Shown here piece by piece: positions 5,560 through 5,698 of a stretch of DNA of 5,698 nucleotides. This DNA is from Firmicutes bacterium UBA4882. Lineage in GTDB: Bacteria; Bacillota; UBA4882. The stretch spans positions 1 to 5,698 of the forward strand of contig DHDG01000051.1 in NCBI GenBank assembly GCA_002399265.1, given 5' to 3'. The position numbers and the translations under genes are program-made. Below the pieces are notes generated by a model, which worked only from the letters and a program-made list of their open reading frames with translations, was not told the DNA's origin and made no database searches. Position 1 is the stretch's first letter. Every line of letters starts with the position of its first letter.

Positions 5560-5698
5560 ATGAGTCGTGCACTACCGTCCAATCCTAACCTGAAGATTAG
5601 CTATGCAGGCAAAACCCTTAAAGATATCTGGCTGGCCGGCGGCTGCTTCTGGGGCGTGCAGGCCTACTTTGCCCGCATACCCGGCGTGGCCAATACCG
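5560..5698 (+). CDS. msrA: Peptide methionine-S-sulfoxide reductase MsrA, N-terminal fragment
   Basis: The first 46 codons are in the window and the gene runs off the right edge. MsrA reduces methionine-S-sulfoxide in proteins and free methionine, repairing oxidative damage in the cytoplasm with thioredoxin as reductant. The signature GGCFWGVQAYFARIPGV is present, with the nucleophilic cysteine at C29. The ATG at 5560 has AAAGGGGG (5545-5552) 7 bases upstream. There is no signal peptide. The window does not show whether the protein ends as a single MsrA or continues as an MsrA-MsrB fusion, or whether the C-terminal resolving cysteines exist. Confidence 0.95.
   Translation, partial: MSRALPSNPNLKISYAGKTLKDIWLAGGCFWGVQAYFARIPGVANT

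Noticed and set aside
1..5698. CRISPR array, tRNA, rRNA, transposon ends or attachment sites
   Set aside because: No regularly spaced repeats, tRNA-like cloverleaf, transposase or long terminal inverted repeats were seen; the only tandem repeats are the two short ones inside the GNAT gene.

Overview
The window looks like a piece of a Bacillota (Firmicutes) chromosome. The Shine-Dalgarno sites are strong and AGGAGG-like, at least one gene starts with TTG, there is a classic intrinsic terminator, and the methionine aminopeptidase is of a type I recall from Bacillus and Paenibacillus-like genomes. Base composition is moderate. I would guess a spore-former such as a member of the Sporomusaceae or Paenibacillaceae, but the sequence does not settle the family. 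I see no tRNA, rRNA, CRISPR, insertion sequence, phage gene or origin.

Layout. The left edge (1-78, minus) holds the first 26 codons of a sugar O-acetyltransferase. A 213-base divergent intergenic region follows, with an extended -10 promoter and a small hairpin plus T-run in the leader of map (292-1041, plus), a type I methionine aminopeptidase with a TTG start. Every remaining gene up to 5406 lies on the minus strand. Read in the direction of transcription from the right they are: a DUF2007/zinc-ribbon protein (5406-5032); a GNAT acetyltransferase that probably overlaps its stop codon (5038-4106); a membrane-anchored glycerophosphodiester phosphodiesterase (GDPD, 4024-2978); an intrinsic terminator (2940-2909); a SAM-dependent methyltransferase (2796-2059); and a secreted two-domain protein (1961-1089) that converges on map. 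At the right edge, divergent from the DUF2007 gene, msrA (methionine sulfoxide reductase A) begins at 5560 and runs out of the window.

How the genes fit together. DUF2007, GNAT and GDPD form a likely transcription unit: there is an overlap, then an 81-base gap with no terminator, then a terminator after GDPD. The methyltransferase and secreted protein form a second possible unit with their own signals. The genes look like general housekeeping and accessory functions (protein N-terminal maturation, oxidative repair, phosphodiester scavenging, acyl and methyl transfer) rather than one dedicated system. The most individual features are a tandem AGX tripeptide repeat and a 12-bp duplication inside the GNAT gene, a Gly/Ser-rich insert in the adjacent GDPD with histidine at a usual metal-ligand position, the uncharacterised C-terminal domain of the secreted protein, and a dyad between the terminator and the methyltransferase promoter.
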